DNA of 59,415 nucleotides from Nocardioides sp. J54 (GCF_000519005.1 NZ_JAER01000027.1:1-59415), one strand, 5' to 3'. Positions 43,289 to 54,670 are shown, numbered from the stretch's first letter. Made by a program: numbers and translations. Notes: generated from the sequence alone by a model not told the origin.

Positions 43289-44447
43289 GCAGGTGGCCGA
43301 CCCGGGCGCGGAACCGGGGCCGGCGGCCTTCTGCGAGCCGGCGTACGGCGTCCGCTCGCTCGGCGACCTGGTGCCGGCCGCGGCGCACGCGCTCGGCGCC
43401 CCGCTCGGCCCGGCACCGTCCGGTCTGGTCCTGCCCGAGGCGGCGTCGTACGTCGTCTTCCTCATCGACGGCCTCGGTGCCCGGCTGCTCGAGCGCTACG
43501 CCCACGCGGCGCCGTACCTCTCCTCGCTGCTGGCCACCTCGAGCCCGGCGACGGCCGGGGTCCCGTCGACCACCTCCACGTCCCTGACCTCGCTCGGCAC
43601 CGGGCTCACGCCCGGCGCGCACGGCCTGGTCGGCTTCACCACCCGGATCCCGGGCACCGACGAGCTGCTCAACGCCCTGCTGTGGGACCACGACGTGGAC
43701 CCGGCCCAGTGGCAGCCGCACACCACCGCCTTCGCGGCGCTGCAGGCGGCCGGGGTGCGGGTGACCGTCGTCAACAAGCGGGAGTTCAACGGCAGCGGGT
43801 TGACCGTCGCCGCGCACCGCGGCGCGGACTACGTCGGCGTCGACAAGGTGGGGGAGCGGATCGCGGCCGTCGTCGCAGCCTCCCGCCCGGGGCCGCGCCA
43901 GCCGACCCTCACCTACGTCTACGACGGCGACCTCGACTGGACCGGCCACCGCTGGGGCGTCGCCTCCACCCAGTGGCTCCAGCAGCTCGCGATGATCGAC
44001 CACGAGGCCGAGCAGCTCCGCGAGGCGCTGCCCGCGGACCGCCGGATGGTCGTCGTCGCCGACCACGGCATGGTCGACGTCGCCGACGGTTCCCGGATCG
44101 ACGTGTCGGCGCACGACGACCTCCGCTCCGGTGTCGCGATCGTCGGCGGCGAGGCCCGCTTCCGCCACCTCTACTGCACCGGTGGTGCGGTGCCGGACGT
44201 CGTGGCGACCTGGCGCGAGGTGGTCGGCCAGCGCGCCGAGGTGCTCACCCGGGCCGAGGCGATCGGCCGCGGCTGGTTCGGCGCCGTGGACCCGTCGGTG
44301 CTGCCACGGATCGGCGACGTCGTCGTGGCCTGCCGCGACGACTTCGCCGTGCTCGCCACCGACAGCTTCCCCTACGAGGCGAAGCTGATCGGCATGCACG
44401 GCTCGCTCACGCCCGAGGAGATGCTGATCCCGGTCCTCGTCGACTGA
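43281..44447 (+). CDS. Type I phosphodiesterase / nucleotide pyrophosphatase family protein
   Basis: A 388-residue alkaline phosphatase superfamily protein. YVVFLIDGLGARLLERY (about 55-71) has the first metal Asp, VPSTTSTSLTSLGTGLTPG holds the Thr/Ser nucleophile, VYDGDLDWTGHRWG binds metal, and MVVVADHGMVDV has the final Asp-His pair. No signal peptide, so it acts in the cytoplasm. Substrates in the family are nucleotide or phosphodiester compounds; the real one is unknown. GTG 43281 overlaps the DUF5998 stop by 8 bases. Convergent with tdk. Confidence 0.9.
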   Translation: MAEQVADPGAEPGPAAFCEPAYGVRSLGDLVPAAAHALGAPLGPAPSGLVLPEAASYVVFLIDGLGARLLERYAHAAPYLSSLLATSSPATAGVPSTTSTSLTSLGTGLTPGAHGLVGFTTRIPGTDELLNALLWDHDVDPAQWQPHTTAFAALQAAGVRVTVVNKREFNGSGLTVAAHRGADYVGVDKVGERIAAVVAASRPGPRQPTLTYVYDGDLDWTGHRWGVASTQWLQQLAMIDHEAEQLREALPADRRMVVVADHGMVDVADGSRIDVSAHDDLRSGVAIVGGEARFRHLYCTGGAVPDVVATWREVVGQRAEVLTRAEAIGRGWFGAVDPSVLPRIGDVVVACRDDFAVLATDSFPYEAKLIGMHGSLTPEEMLIPVLVD

Positions 44448-44477
44448 ATCGACGGGGACCGCGACCGGGTCGGTGGC

Positions 44478-45143
44478 TCAGGCGAACGGCAGCGGCTCCG
44501 GCGACAGGCTGACGGCCCGTGCCCGGGCCGCGGTCATCCGTCGGCGGTGGTGCTGGCGGCAGAGCACCTCGTAGGCGACCTCGACGTCCGCGTCCGCGGG
44601 TGCGGCCGGCTCGGAGTCGACGTCGCCGACGACGATCACCTCGCCCTCGGTGACCATGACGCCGTTCTCGGTGCGGGCGTTGTGGGTGGCCCGCTTGCCG
44701 CACCAGCACAGCGCCTCGACCTGGAGGACCTCGGTCCGGTCGGCCAGCTCGACCAGCCGTGCCGACCCCGGGAAGAGCCGGGTGCGGAAGTCGGTGAGGA
44801 TGCCGAAGCAGAAGACGTCGATCTGCAGCTCGTCGACGACCTTCGCGAGCTGGTCGATCTGCTCGGTCGTGTAGAACTGCGCCTCGTCGCAGATGAAGTA
44901 GTCGATCCGCGCGCCCTGGGTGAGGGCGTCGACGGTGTAGCGCCAGAAGTCGAAGCCCGGCTCGACCTCCTGCGCCAGCGCGGTCAGGCCGAGCCGCGAC
45001 GACACCCGGGCCTGGCCGGCGCGGTCGTGCGAGGTGAACAGCCGCCCGGAGCGGCCCCGGGCGGCGTGGTTGTGGTTGGTCTGCAGCGCGAGGGTCGACT
45101 TGCCGGCGTCCATGGTCCCGGTACGGAAGATCAGCTCGGCCAC
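44478..45143 (-). CDS. tdk: Thymidine kinase
   Basis: A 221-residue type II thymidine kinase for pyrimidine salvage. The P-loop is GTMDAGKST (residues 8-16), and FICDEAQFYTTEQID is Walker B with the catalytic Glu. The zinc lasso is formed by CWCGKRATHNAR and the later VLCRQHH. GTG 45143 (VAELIFRTGTMDAGKS) is chosen: it matches the family start and lies 9 bases after GAGAGG; upstream ATG codons at 45152 and 45164 clash with that ribosome site. It is divergent from the lytic transglycosylase gene. Confidence 0.93.
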   Translation of the reverse strand: MAELIFRTGTMDAGKSTLALQTNHNHAARGRSGRLFTSHDRAGQARVSSRLGLTALAQEVEPGFDFWRYTVDALTQGARIDYFICDEAQFYTTEQIDQLAKVVDELQIDVFCFGILTDFRTRLFPGSARLVELADRTEVLQVEALCWCGKRATHNARTENGVMVTEGEVIVVGDVDSEPAAPADADVEVAYEVLCRQHHRRRMTAARARAVSLSPEPLPFA

Positions 45144-45313
45144 GGGCGGCATCCTCTCATCCATCGGATGCGATGGAGAACGCGCCGTGCTCCGCGTGCG
45201 AACGCCGTCGTGACCTACGTCCCGCCGCGAGATCGACGGAAAGTGCTGCAAAGAACCGGATGAGGGCGAACACTGGGACGAGTCCGATCTTCCTCAGGAG
45301 AGGTGCGGTGGTG

Positions 45314-46606
45314 ATGGGGGATTCCACCAGCCCGGCCCGTCGCTGGCTGTGGCGCACGCTGGGTGTCTTCGGGCTCGTCGCCGCGCTGGCGCTCGTGCTC
45401 ACGCTGACCGGTGTCACCGGCCGCGGCATCCCGACCGCGACCACCTCCACGACCGACTCCGGTGCCGCCGAGCAGGAGGTCCCGGCCCTCGAGGACGCGC
45501 CCGCCGACGTGCCGCCCACGGCCGGGACGCCGCAGCAGGTCGCCCACGTGCCGACCGCGGTCCGTGCGCCCGTCGGCGCGGCCGCGGGCTACGACGGCGC
45601 CGTGCTCGACGCGCCGCCCGCGGCCCTGCTGGCCTACCAGCGCGCGGCCTCGATCATCGACGGCGCCGCCGGCTGCAACATCGACTGGCTCGTCCTGGCC
45701 GCCATCGGCCGCATCGAGTCCAACCACGGCCAGCGCGAGGACCTCTCCGGCTCGGTGAGCGACACCGGGCTGGTGCGTCCCGCGATCATCGGCACGCCCC
45801 AGGACGGCCGGGGTGGGCGCAACAAGGTCAGCGACACCGACGGCGGCAAGCTTGACCGCAACCGGCGCTGGGACGCGCCGGTCGGTCCGCTGGGCCTGCT
45901 GCCGGCGACCTGGTCCGCGGTCGCGGTCGACGCCGACAGCGACGCCCGCCGCAACCCCCACGACCTCGACGACGCCGCGCTCGGCCTGAGCGTCCTGCTC
46001 TGCTCCTCGCGTGCGGACCTGTCGAAAGAGAAGGAGCTGCGCAAGGCGCTGGCGTCCTTCAACCAGGCCAAGGGGTACGCCGACACCGTGCTCGCCCTCG
46101 TCGACCTCTACGCCGAGGAGATGGAGAGCCACGCGCTGGCCGTCGCCCTGCCGATGAGCTACGTGCCCGACGGTGGCCTCGCCGAGCTGTGCGACTGCGG
46201 CCGCAAGGACGACGAGGTGGCGCGGTCCGCACGCACGACGCACGCGACCCGGCCCACGGCCCGGCCGGTCCCGCGCTCGGGCCCTGCCGACGCCCGACCG
46301 GGTGGTGGCCGCGGCGCGAGCCCGCTGCTGACGGACGACCCGGAGCAGGACCCGAGCGAGGAGCCGGAGCCCACCCCGGAGCCCGAGCTGTCGACGGAGC
46401 CCGAGCCGACCCCGGAGCCGGAGCCGACCCCGGAGCCCGAGCCGTCCACCGAGCCGACCGCCGGCCCCGCACCGACCGAGCAGCCCGCACCGGAGGCCGA
46501 GGAGCCGGAGGACGAGGCGCCGGAGGACGAGGCGGGCGAGCCCGAACCGTCGACCGAGCCGGACGCACCCGCCGACGAGGAGCCCGTCACTACAGTGACG
46601 GAGTGA
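45314..46606 (+). CDS. Membrane-anchored lytic transglycosylase
   Basis: A 430-residue cell-wall enzyme. One N-terminal membrane helix (about 13-34) is followed by a Thr/Pro-rich linker. The lysozyme-like domain (about 110-285) has WLVLAAIGRIESNHGQ, where Glu135 is the catalytic acid, and PLGLLPATWSAVAVDAD, the family's second motif. It cleaves peptidoglycan glycan strands outside the cell. The last 100 residues are a Pro/Glu repeat tail (PEPTPEPE units), acidic and probably extended through the wall. AGGAGAGG lies upstream; GTG 45308 is an equally good start. The M3 peptidase gene overlaps its stop. Confidence 0.85.
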   Translation: MGDSTSPARRWLWRTLGVFGLVAALALVLTLTGVTGRGIPTATTSTTDSGAAEQEVPALEDAPADVPPTAGTPQQVAHVPTAVRAPVGAAAGYDGAVLDAPPAALLAYQRAASIIDGAAGCNIDWLVLAAIGRIESNHGQREDLSGSVSDTGLVRPAIIGTPQDGRGGRNKVSDTDGGKLDRNRRWDAPVGPLGLLPATWSAVAVDADSDARRNPHDLDDAALGLSVLLCSSRADLSKEKELRKALASFNQAKGYADTVLALVDLYAEEMESHALAVALPMSYVPDGGLAELCDCGRKDDEVARSARTTHATRPTARPVPRSGPADARPGGGRGASPLLTDDPEQDPSEEPEPTPEPELSTEPEPTPEPEPTPEPEPSTEPTAGPAPTEQPAPEAEEPEDEAPEDEAGEPEPSTEPDAPADEEPVTTVTE

Positions 46607-48630
46607 CGACGCACGCCCTGCTCGAGCCGAGCGACCTGCCGCACCAGCTGCCGCCCTTCGCGGAGATCCGCGACGAGGACTACGCGCCTGCGATCGAGGA
46701 GGCGATGGCCCGGCAGCTCGCCGCCGTCGCCGCGATCACCGCCGACCCCGAGCCGCCGACCTTCGAGAACACGATCGTCCCGCTCGAGCTCAGCGGGACT
46801 GCGCTCTCCCGGGTGATGCGGGTCTTCTACAACAAGGCCAGCGCGGACTCCTCCCCGACCGTCGATGCCGCGCGGGCCGAGCTCGCGCCCCGGCTCGCGG
46901 CGCACGCCGACGCCATCCAGCTCGACGCGGCGCTGTGGCAGCGGGTCCAGGCGGTCGCAGCCGACACCAGCGGGCTGGACCCCGAGGCGGCGTACCTCGT
47001 CGAGCGGTACGTCGCCGAGCTCCGCCTCGCCGGCGCCGCCCTCGACGAGGACGACAAGGCCCGGCTGCGCGAGCTCAACGGCGAGATCTCCAGCAAGGAG
47101 ACCGCCTTCGAGCTGGCGCTCCAGGCCGACAGCAACGACCTGGCGCTCGTGGTGGACGACGCCTCCGAGCTCGACGGCCTGACGCCGGGGGAGGTGTCGG
47201 CCGCCGCGGCCGCCGCCACCGCCCGCGGCCTCGACGACAGGTACCTGCTCACCCTCGTCCTTCCCACCGCGCACCCGCACCTCGCCGCGCTCACCGACCG
47301 GTCCGTGCGCGAGCGGCTGTCGGTGGCCCAGCGCTCGCGCGGCAGCCGCGGCGGCGAGCACGACACCCGGGCCCTGGCGCTGGACATCCTCCGGTTGCGT
47401 GCCGAGCGCGCCCGCCTGCTCGGCTTCGACAACCACGCCGCGCTGGTGACCGCGGACAACACCGCCGGCACGCCGGCCGCCGTACGAGCGCTGCTCGAGC
47501 AGCTGGCGGCACCGGCCGCCCGCAACGCGCGGCGCGAGCAGGCCGCCCTGTCGGCGAAGGCCGGCTTCGACGTCGAGCCGTGGGACTGGCCGTTCTACGC
47601 CGAGCGGGTCCGCGCCGCCGAGCACGACGTCGACCTCGCCGCCCTGCGCCCGTGGTCCGAGGCCGAGCGGGTGCTGCAGGACGGCGTCTTCTTCGCCGCG
47701 GGCCGGCTGTTCGGGCTGGCCTTCGCCGAGCGCGACGACCTGGCGGGCTACCACCCGGACGTGCGGGTCTTCGAGGTCACCCGCGACGGCACCCCGGTCG
47801 GGCTCTTCCTGCTCGACCTCTACACCCGCGACTCCAAGCGCGGCGGAGCGTGGATGAGCAGCTTCGTCACCCGGTGCGGACTCCTCGGCACCGGGACGTC
47901 GGTGGTCGTCAACAACCTGAACGTCCCCAAGCCCGCCGAGGGCGAGGCCACGCTGCTCACGTGGGACGAGACCCGGACCCTCTTCCACGAGTTCGGCCAC
48001 GCGCTGCACGGGCTCCTCGCGCAGGCGACCTACCCGAAGCTGGCCGGCACCGCGGTGTTCCGCGACTTCGTGGAGTACCCCTCGCAGGTCAACGAGATGT
48101 GGCAGCTGTGGCCCGAGGTGCTCGCCAGCTACGCGGTCCATCACGAGACGGGCGCGCCGATCCCGGCCGAGGTCGTCGAACGGCTGCGCGCCGCCGAGAC
48201 CTTCAACGAGGGCTTCGCGACCAGCGAGTACCTGGCCGCCGCGCTCATCGACCTCGCCTGGCACGAGCTCGGTCCCGACGAGGTGCCGACCGACCCGGAG
48301 GCGGTGCCGGCCTTCGAGCAGGAGGTCCTGGCAGCCGTCGGCCTCGACAACCCGGCGGTGCCGCCGCGCTACTCGACGCCGTACTTCGCCCACGCGTTCA
48401 GCTCCGGGTACGCCGCCGCCTACTACTCCTACGTGTGGAGCGAGGTCCTCGACGCCGACACCGTGGCCTGGTTCCGCGACAACGGCGGCCTGACGCGGGA
48501 GAACGGCGAGGCCTACCTGCGCCACGTCATCGGGATCGGCGGCACCCGCGACCCGCTGGCGTCCTACCTGGAGTGGCGCGGCCGCCCGGCACCGATCGAG
48601 CCGCTGCTGGCCCGCCGAGGGCTGGACTGA
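46603..48630 (+). CDS. M3 family metallopeptidase (dipeptidyl carboxypeptidase / oligopeptidase A type)
   Basis: A 675-residue thimet-oligopeptidase-family zinc peptidase. The metal motif HEFGH is at residues 462-466, with the third ligand Glu about 28 residues later in FVEYPSQVNEMW. The substrate-contact Tyr/His segment is YFAHAFSSGYAAAYYSY near the C-terminus. It is cytoplasmic and degrades short peptides. GTG 46603 overlaps the lytic transglycosylase stop (GTGA), so the two are translationally coupled. Confidence 0.93.
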   Translation: MTTHALLEPSDLPHQLPPFAEIRDEDYAPAIEEAMARQLAAVAAITADPEPPTFENTIVPLELSGTALSRVMRVFYNKASADSSPTVDAARAELAPRLAAHADAIQLDAALWQRVQAVAADTSGLDPEAAYLVERYVAELRLAGAALDEDDKARLRELNGEISSKETAFELALQADSNDLALVVDDASELDGLTPGEVSAAAAAATARGLDDRYLLTLVLPTAHPHLAALTDRSVRERLSVAQRSRGSRGGEHDTRALALDILRLRAERARLLGFDNHAALVTADNTAGTPAAVRALLEQLAAPAARNARREQAALSAKAGFDVEPWDWPFYAERVRAAEHDVDLAALRPWSEAERVLQDGVFFAAGRLFGLAFAERDDLAGYHPDVRVFEVTRDGTPVGLFLLDLYTRDSKRGGAWMSSFVTRCGLLGTGTSVVVNNLNVPKPAEGEATLLTWDETRTLFHEFGHALHGLLAQATYPKLAGTAVFRDFVEYPSQVNEMWQLWPEVLASYAVHHETGAPIPAEVVERLRAAETFNEGFATSEYLAAALIDLAWHELGPDEVPTDPEAVPAFEQEVLAAVGLDNPAVPPRYSTPYFAHAFSSGYAAAYYSYVWSEVLDADTVAWFRDNGGLTRENGEAYLRHVIGIGGTRDPLASYLEWRGRPAPIEPLLARRGLD

Positions 48631-48661
48631 GCGACGCCGGTGCCGGCCGGACCCGCGGTGC

Positions 48662-49879
48662 TCAGCGCGGTCGGACGCGCAGCACCACGTCCCGGCCGCC
48701 GCCGTTGTCGGTGGTGACCAGCAGGGCCTGGCGTGACGTGGTGACGTCGCGCAGCCGGCCCCAGGTGCGCAGCGCGGCGGGGAAGCGCACCCACTGGCGC
48801 ACCCCGTTGCGGTCGAGCTGGAGGAACATCAGCCGCTGGTCCTTCAGCACCGCGACGGCGAGGCTGTTGCGGTAGCCGCCCCAGGCGGCGCCGACGACGA
48901 AGTCCGCGCCCGACACGGCGATGGTCGGGTCCCCGGAGCGCCACCGGGCGTTGGTCTGCTGCCCGGGCAGGCGCTGGTCGGTCATCGGGACGCTCTCGTC
49001 GTAACCCGGCACCGGGTGCCAGCCGTAGTCACGGCCACCACCGAGGCGGTTGACCTCGTCGTCCCGGTACGAGCCGTGCTCGACCTCCCACAGCGTGCGG
49101 TCGGCCCGCTGGGCCAGGCCCTGCACGTTGCGGTGGCCGAAGGTGACGACGAGGCGCCGCTTGCCGGTGCGGCCGAACCACGGGTTGCCGCGGGCGGGGG
49201 CGCCGGTGAAGCGGTTGACGCGCAGCACCTTGCCGCCCAGCGAGTCGAGGTTGCGCGGGTTGGTGCCGACGGCGGCGTCACCGGTGCCGATCATCAGGGT
49301 GCCGTTGCGCGGCACGAGCAGTCGGCAGCCGCCGTGGCGGCCGATGCTGTTGGAGGGCAGCCCGGTCACGAGGTGCTTCACGAGCCGCGCCCGGGTGAGC
49401 GCGGCGTCGAGGGTCCAGGCGCTGACGCGGATGTCGTGGCGTCCGGACCCGGTGCGCCAGCCCTGGCAGGTGTAGATGCGCCGGTTCCTGGCGAACGCGG
49501 GGTCGACCTCGAGCCCCATCAGGCCGGTCTCGCCCTGCGCCCAGACCCGGGCACTCGGGAAGGCGAGGTTCCGCCTGCCACCGGAGAGGTTCAGCAGGGT
49601 GAGGGTGCGCCGCTCCCGCTGGGTGACCAGCAGGTGGCCCGACGGCAGCTGCTTGACCTCCCACGGGTGGTCGAGGCCCTCGGCCAGGACCTCCACCCGC
49701 AGCCGCGGCAGCGCAGCCCGGGCCGCCGGCGCCGCACGTCCCGCTCCGGGCGTGGCCGGGTCGACGGCGCTCGAGGCGACGCCGCGGGTGTCCGGTGCCG
49801 GCGGGTCACCGGCGTCGGCGCACGCGACCGTCGGGACCAGCAGGACGGCGGCCGCGACGGCGGCGATTCGGGTCCGCAT
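48662..49879 (-). CDS. PQQ-dependent sugar dehydrogenase-like lipoprotein
   Basis: A 405-residue exported beta-propeller of the soluble glucose/sorbosone dehydrogenase family. The signal ends in the lipobox TVAC (Cys20). Blade motifs include VEVLAEGLDHPWEVKQLPSGHLLVTQR, ETGLMGLEVDPAFARNRRIY and HGGCRLLVPRNGTLMIGTGD-type strands, and FGHRNVQGLA carries the conserved Arg-Asn region. Such proteins oxidise aldose sugars with PQQ and calcium; many actinobacterial copies are not proven to bind PQQ. ATG 49879 is fixed by a TACCGT box. It stands alone. Confidence 0.87.
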   Translation of the reverse strand: MRTRIAAVAAAVLLVPTVACADAGDPPAPDTRGVASSAVDPATPGAGRAAPAARAALPRLRVEVLAEGLDHPWEVKQLPSGHLLVTQRERRTLTLLNLSGGRRNLAFPSARVWAQGETGLMGLEVDPAFARNRRIYTCQGWRTGSGRHDIRVSAWTLDAALTRARLVKHLVTGLPSNSIGRHGGCRLLVPRNGTLMIGTGDAAVGTNPRNLDSLGGKVLRVNRFTGAPARGNPWFGRTGKRRLVVTFGHRNVQGLAQRADRTLWEVEHGSYRDDEVNRLGGGRDYGWHPVPGYDESVPMTDQRLPGQQTNARWRSGDPTIAVSGADFVVGAAWGGYRNSLAVAVLKDQRLMFLQLDRNGVRQWVRFPAALRTWGRLRDVTTSRQALLVTTDNGGGRDVVLRVRPR

Positions 49880-49885
49880 GCCCCG

Positions 49886-49891
49886 ACGGTA
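49886..49891 (-). promoter_or_regulatory. -10 box TACCGT of the sugar dehydrogenase-like gene
   Basis: On the minus strand TACCGT is 6 bases before ATG 49879, supporting this start over an in-frame ATG at 49906. Confidence 0.5.
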
Positions 49892-49959
49892 CGCCGGTGG
49901 GCGCACCGCCGGGGGCAGTCACGGATGAGCGGGGGATCGGCGGGGGGATCAGCGGGGGA

Positions 49960-50823
49960 TCAGAAGGTGTGCTCGGCGGCGGGGAAGCTGCCGTCCTTGA
50001 CCTCGGCGTCGTAGGTCCGCGCCGCGTCGAGGAGCACCGAGCGCAGGTCGGCGTACTGCTTGACGAAGCGGGGCATGCGGCCGGTGCGCAGGCCGAAGGC
50101 GTCCTGCCACACGAGGACCTGGCCGTCGCACTGGTTGCCGGCGCCGATGCCGATGGTCGGGATGGTGAGCTTCGCGGTCACCTCGGCCGCGACGTCGCCG
50201 GGCACCATCTCCATGACGACCGCGAACGCGCCCGCCTCCTGCACCGCCTCGGCGTCGCGCAGCACCCGCTCCGCGGCGTCGCCACGGCCCTGCACCCGGT
50301 AGCCGCCGAGCGCGTGCTCGGACTGCGGGGTGAAGCCGATGTGCGCCATGACGGGGATCCCGCCGCGCGTCATCCGCTCGATCTGCGGCACCATCTCGAC
50401 GCCGCCCTCGAGCTTCACGCAGTGCGCGCCGCCCTCCTTCATGAACCGCGCGGCGGTGAGGTAGCCCTGCTCGGGCGAGGCCTGGTAGCTGCCGAACGGC
50501 AGGTCGCCGACCACGAGCGCGCGCGTCACGGAGCGGCTGACCGCCCGGGTCAGCGGCAGCAGCTCGTCGACCGTCACCGGGATCGACGTGCTGTTGCCGA
50601 GCACGTTGTTGGAGGCGCTGTCGCCGACGAGCAGCACCTCGATGCCGGCCTCGTCGAAGACCTGCGCGGTCAGCTGGTCGTAGCTGGTGAGCATCGAGAA
50701 GCGCTCGCCGCGCTCCTTCATCTCACGCAGGTGGTGCGTGCGGACCCGCTTGATCGGGGTGGGGGAGGCTGCGGGCGCGGTGTCGCCACCGTAGGGGGCG
50801 GTCTCCTCGGGGGTGCTGCTCAT
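49960..50823 (-). CDS. panB: 3-methyl-2-oxobutanoate hydroxymethyltransferase
   Basis: A 287-residue PanB for pantothenate (coenzyme A) synthesis; it transfers a hydroxymethyl group from methylene-tetrahydrofolate to ketoisovalerate. [26 protein letters not shown] is the N-terminal barrel strand with the Mg2+ Asp; KLEGG and [10 protein letters not shown] follow. VVMEMVP has the catalytic Glu, and [19 protein letters not shown] closes the barrel. The extra 30 N-terminal residues are Pro/Thr-rich. A GGAG site lies 8 bases before the ATG. No panC or panD is adjacent. The gene is monocistronic and faces a repeat block. Confidence 0.96.
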   Translation of the reverse strand: MSSTPEETAPYGGDTAPAASPTPIKRVRTHHLREMKERGERFSMLTSYDQLTAQVFDEAGIEVLLVGDSASNNVLGNSTSIPVTVDELLPLTRAVSRSVTRALVVGDLPFGSYQASPEQGYLTAARFMKEGGAHCVKLEGGVEMVPQIERMTRGGIPVMAHIGFTPQSEHALGGYRVQGRGDAAERVLRDAEAVQEAGAFAVVMEMVPGDVAAEVTAKLTIPTIGIGAGNQCDGQVLVWQDAFGLRTGRMPRFVKQYADLRSVLLDAARTYDAEVKDGSFPAAEHTF

Positions 50824-50952
50824 CGTCGAGCTCCGTTCATTCGTGACTCGCGGCCCGCCGCTGCGGGTCCACGTTCGTGAAGGACAACCACGAGGCTAGT
50901 CCGCACCATGCTCCGAGCGCGCTGTGTGCCTCATCACGGCGCCTCGTTGTCC

Positions 50953-51139
50953 GCGCGAGCGCGTCGCGGTCGCCTCCGGTAGGTGGCGGACTCCCGGTGG
51001 TTGAGGTGCGACGAGCGCTAGCGAGGAGCCTCGAAACCTCCGGGCCTGTCGGGCGGGTTGTGGTGGGCACAGTCCGGCGCAGCGGGCCGCTGCTGGTTTC
51101 GAGGCTCGGCGCTGGGGCGCCTCACACCTCAACCAGCGG
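50953..51139. repeat. Composite palindromic repeat: C fragment, arm A, arm B
   Basis: GCGCGAGCGCGTCGC (50953-50967) is the start of module C. Arm A (50994-51046) and arm B (51093-51139) are related inverted copies, with a spacer holding GTGGGCACAGTCCGG. A and B can fold into one long hairpin. Together with the tandem units that follow, this fills the 419-base gap between panB and the VOC gene; no gene is seen there. Confidence 0.85.
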
Positions 51140-51225
51140 CGGTGGACGTGCTGAACGACGCCTCGCACCTCAACCAGCGGCGGTGGACGTGCTGAACGAC
51201 GCCTCGCACCTCCACCACCGGCGGG
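51120..51225. repeat. 41-bp tandem repeat, about 2.6 copies
   Basis: Units begin at 51120, 51161 and 51202 with CCTCRCACCTC and continue with AACCAGCGGCGGTGGACG and TGCTGAACGACG. They grow out of the right half of arm B. The period is exactly 41 bases. Confidence 0.85.
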
Positions 51226-51242
51226 TGGGCTCGGCGGTGGGG

Positions 51243-51710
51243 TCAACTGCTGGCGGCGGGGGACGCGGCGTCGGCGGCGGCCTCGAGGTCGCGCACGACG
51301 AGGCGGCGCATCCCCAGCATCGCCCGGGTCGCCGCCTCCCGGCGAGCCCGGTCCGGGTCCGTGACCAGCTCGTAGAGGCGGGCGGGGACCACCTGCCAGG
51401 AGAGGCCGTAGCGGTCGCGGAGCCAGCCGCAGGCGGACTCCTCGCCGCCGTCGACCAGGGAGTCCCAGTAGTAGTCGACCTCGGTCTGGTCGGCGCAGGT
51501 CACCGCGAAGGAGACCGCCTCGGAGAAGCGGAGGTCCGGGCCGCCGTTGATGGCGCGGAAGGTGAGCCCGTCGAGCGTGAACTCGCCGACCAGCGGGGTC
51601 AGGTGACCGATCGAGGAGCTCGGGAAGATCGAGGTGTAGAACCGGACTGCCTCCTCCAGCTGGTCGTCGAACCAGAGGCAGGGCTGGATCCGGGTGCTCA
51701 CGATGCTCAT
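51243..51710 (-). CDS. VOC family (PhnB-like) protein
   Basis: A 155-residue vicinal-oxygen-chelate fold protein of the PhnB / '3-demethylubiquinone methyltransferase-like' type. IQPCLWFDDQLEEAVRFYTSIFP opens the fold, and FRAINGGPDLRFSEAVSFAV and DYYWDSLVDGGEESACGWLRDRYGLSWQVVP complete it. Such proteins are usually annotated only by fold; the substrate is unknown. The Ala-rich C-terminus extends past the domain. The ATG is 72 bases from the divergent nadE start. Confidence 0.88.
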   Translation of the reverse strand: MSIVSTRIQPCLWFDDQLEEAVRFYTSIFPSSSIGHLTPLVGEFTLDGLTFRAINGGPDLRFSEAVSFAVTCADQTEVDYYWDSLVDGGEESACGWLRDRYGLSWQVVPARLYELVTDPDRARREAATRAMLGMRRLVVRDLEAAADAASPAASS

Positions 51711-51770
51711 GCCGGGGGAGACCGGGCCCGGGCGCCGTACTCATCGCGCAGCCCGCCGGCGACCGGTCCC

Positions 51771-51776
51771 TAGACT
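51771..51776 (+). promoter_or_regulatory. -10 box TAGACT, leaderless start of nadE
   Basis: TAGACT lies 6 bases before GTG 51783 and supports that start. No Shine-Dalgarno sequence is present. Confidence 0.55.
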
Positions 51777-51782
51777 CCGGTC

Positions 51783-53825
<2,043 letters not shown>

Positions 53826-53908
53826 GCTCGCCCTGCCCGGGGACCCGCAGCAGCGCCGGCCCGACCGCGGGTGCGGCCGGACCGACGCCGGCGGGGTCCC
53901 TCGACCGG

Positions 53909-54670
53909 TCAGCCGAGCGGCGTCGCGGTGAGCGTCGCCTCGGACACCTTGATCTCGCCGGAGCGGGCCGTGCCCTGCTGCCCGTCGTAGCCGAACGCCA
54001 GCAGGCCGACCCGGGTCGGCGCGTCCAGCGTGATCACGGTCGAGCCGCTGACCGAGATGTGCCGGTCGGCCGCCGTGGGCATCAGTGCGTTGGGGCTGAT
54101 CGAGCCCTCGCCGTTCTGCCACTGGAAGGCGCCGTCGCCGCTCTTGTCGAGCCACAGCGACAGCTGCGGGTAGACGTCGACGTCCGGGTCCTGTGCTGCC
54201 ACGTCGCTGAGGAACGCGCCGTCGACCGTGACCAGGTAGGTGCCGGCCGGCAGCTCGAAGCCCAGGTCGAGGTCGGTGTTGTTGGCGTTGATCGGGCCGC
54301 CGATCTTGTCCACGACCACGGGCGCGTCGAGCGTGGCGACCTCGACGCCGGTGACGCCCTCGGGCACAGCCGGGGCGGCGCCGGTGAGCGCGTCCTTCGC
54401 AGCCTGGCTCAGGTCGGCCAGCCGGACGGCGCCGTCCTTGATGTCGGCGCTGGTGACGGAGCCGTTGCGGAGGTCGGCGCCGGTGATGCTGCCGTCGCGG
54501 ACGTCGCCCCCCACGAGCGAGCCGTCCTTGACGTCGATGCTGCGGATCGTGCCGTTCTGGATCTGCGCGGAGGTGATGAGCTTCGCCGCGGTGGCGCCGG
54601 TGGCGCCCAGGGTGACCAGGATCGCGCTGCCGACGGCAACGGCAGCGACCCGGCTCGAGAAGTTGGACAT
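53909..54670 (-). CDS. Secreted repeat protein with a jelly-roll-like C-terminal domain
   Basis: A 253-residue exported protein. A signal peptide (about 1-28) ends near TGATA. Residues 30-90 contain five ten-residue repeats of the pattern I/V-x-(N/D)G(T/S)(I/L)xxxD (IQNGTIRSIDV, VKDGSLVGGDV, VRDGSITGADL and so on), which suggest a small beta-solenoid stalk. Residues 105-253 form a beta-rich domain with LPAGTYLVTVDGAFLS and a terminal strand pair. This recalls bacterial C1q/TNF-like or exosporium-type proteins. AAGGGGA precedes the ATG. Its role is unknown, presumably at the cell surface. Confidence 0.8.
   Translation of the reverse strand: MSNFSSRVAAVAVGSAILVTLGATGATAAKLITSAQIQNGTIRSIDVKDGSLVGGDVRDGSITGADLRNGSVTSADIKDGAVRLADLSQAAKDALTGAAPAVPEGVTGVEVATLDAPVVVDKIGGPINANNTDLDLGFELPAGTYLVTVDGAFLSDVAAQDPDVDVYPQLSLWLDKSGDGAFQWQNGEGSISPNALMPTAADRHISVSGSTVITLDAPTRVGLLAFGYDGQQGTARSGEIKVSEATLTATPLG

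Noticed and set aside
45144..45313. ydaO-type c-di-AMP riboswitch before the lytic transglycosylase
   Set aside because: Cell-wall hydrolase genes of actinobacteria often have one, but the conserved ydaO core elements are absent here.
51120..51225. CRISPR array
   Set aside because: The 41-bp repeats have no unique spacers and no cas genes are near; they are simple tandem duplications.
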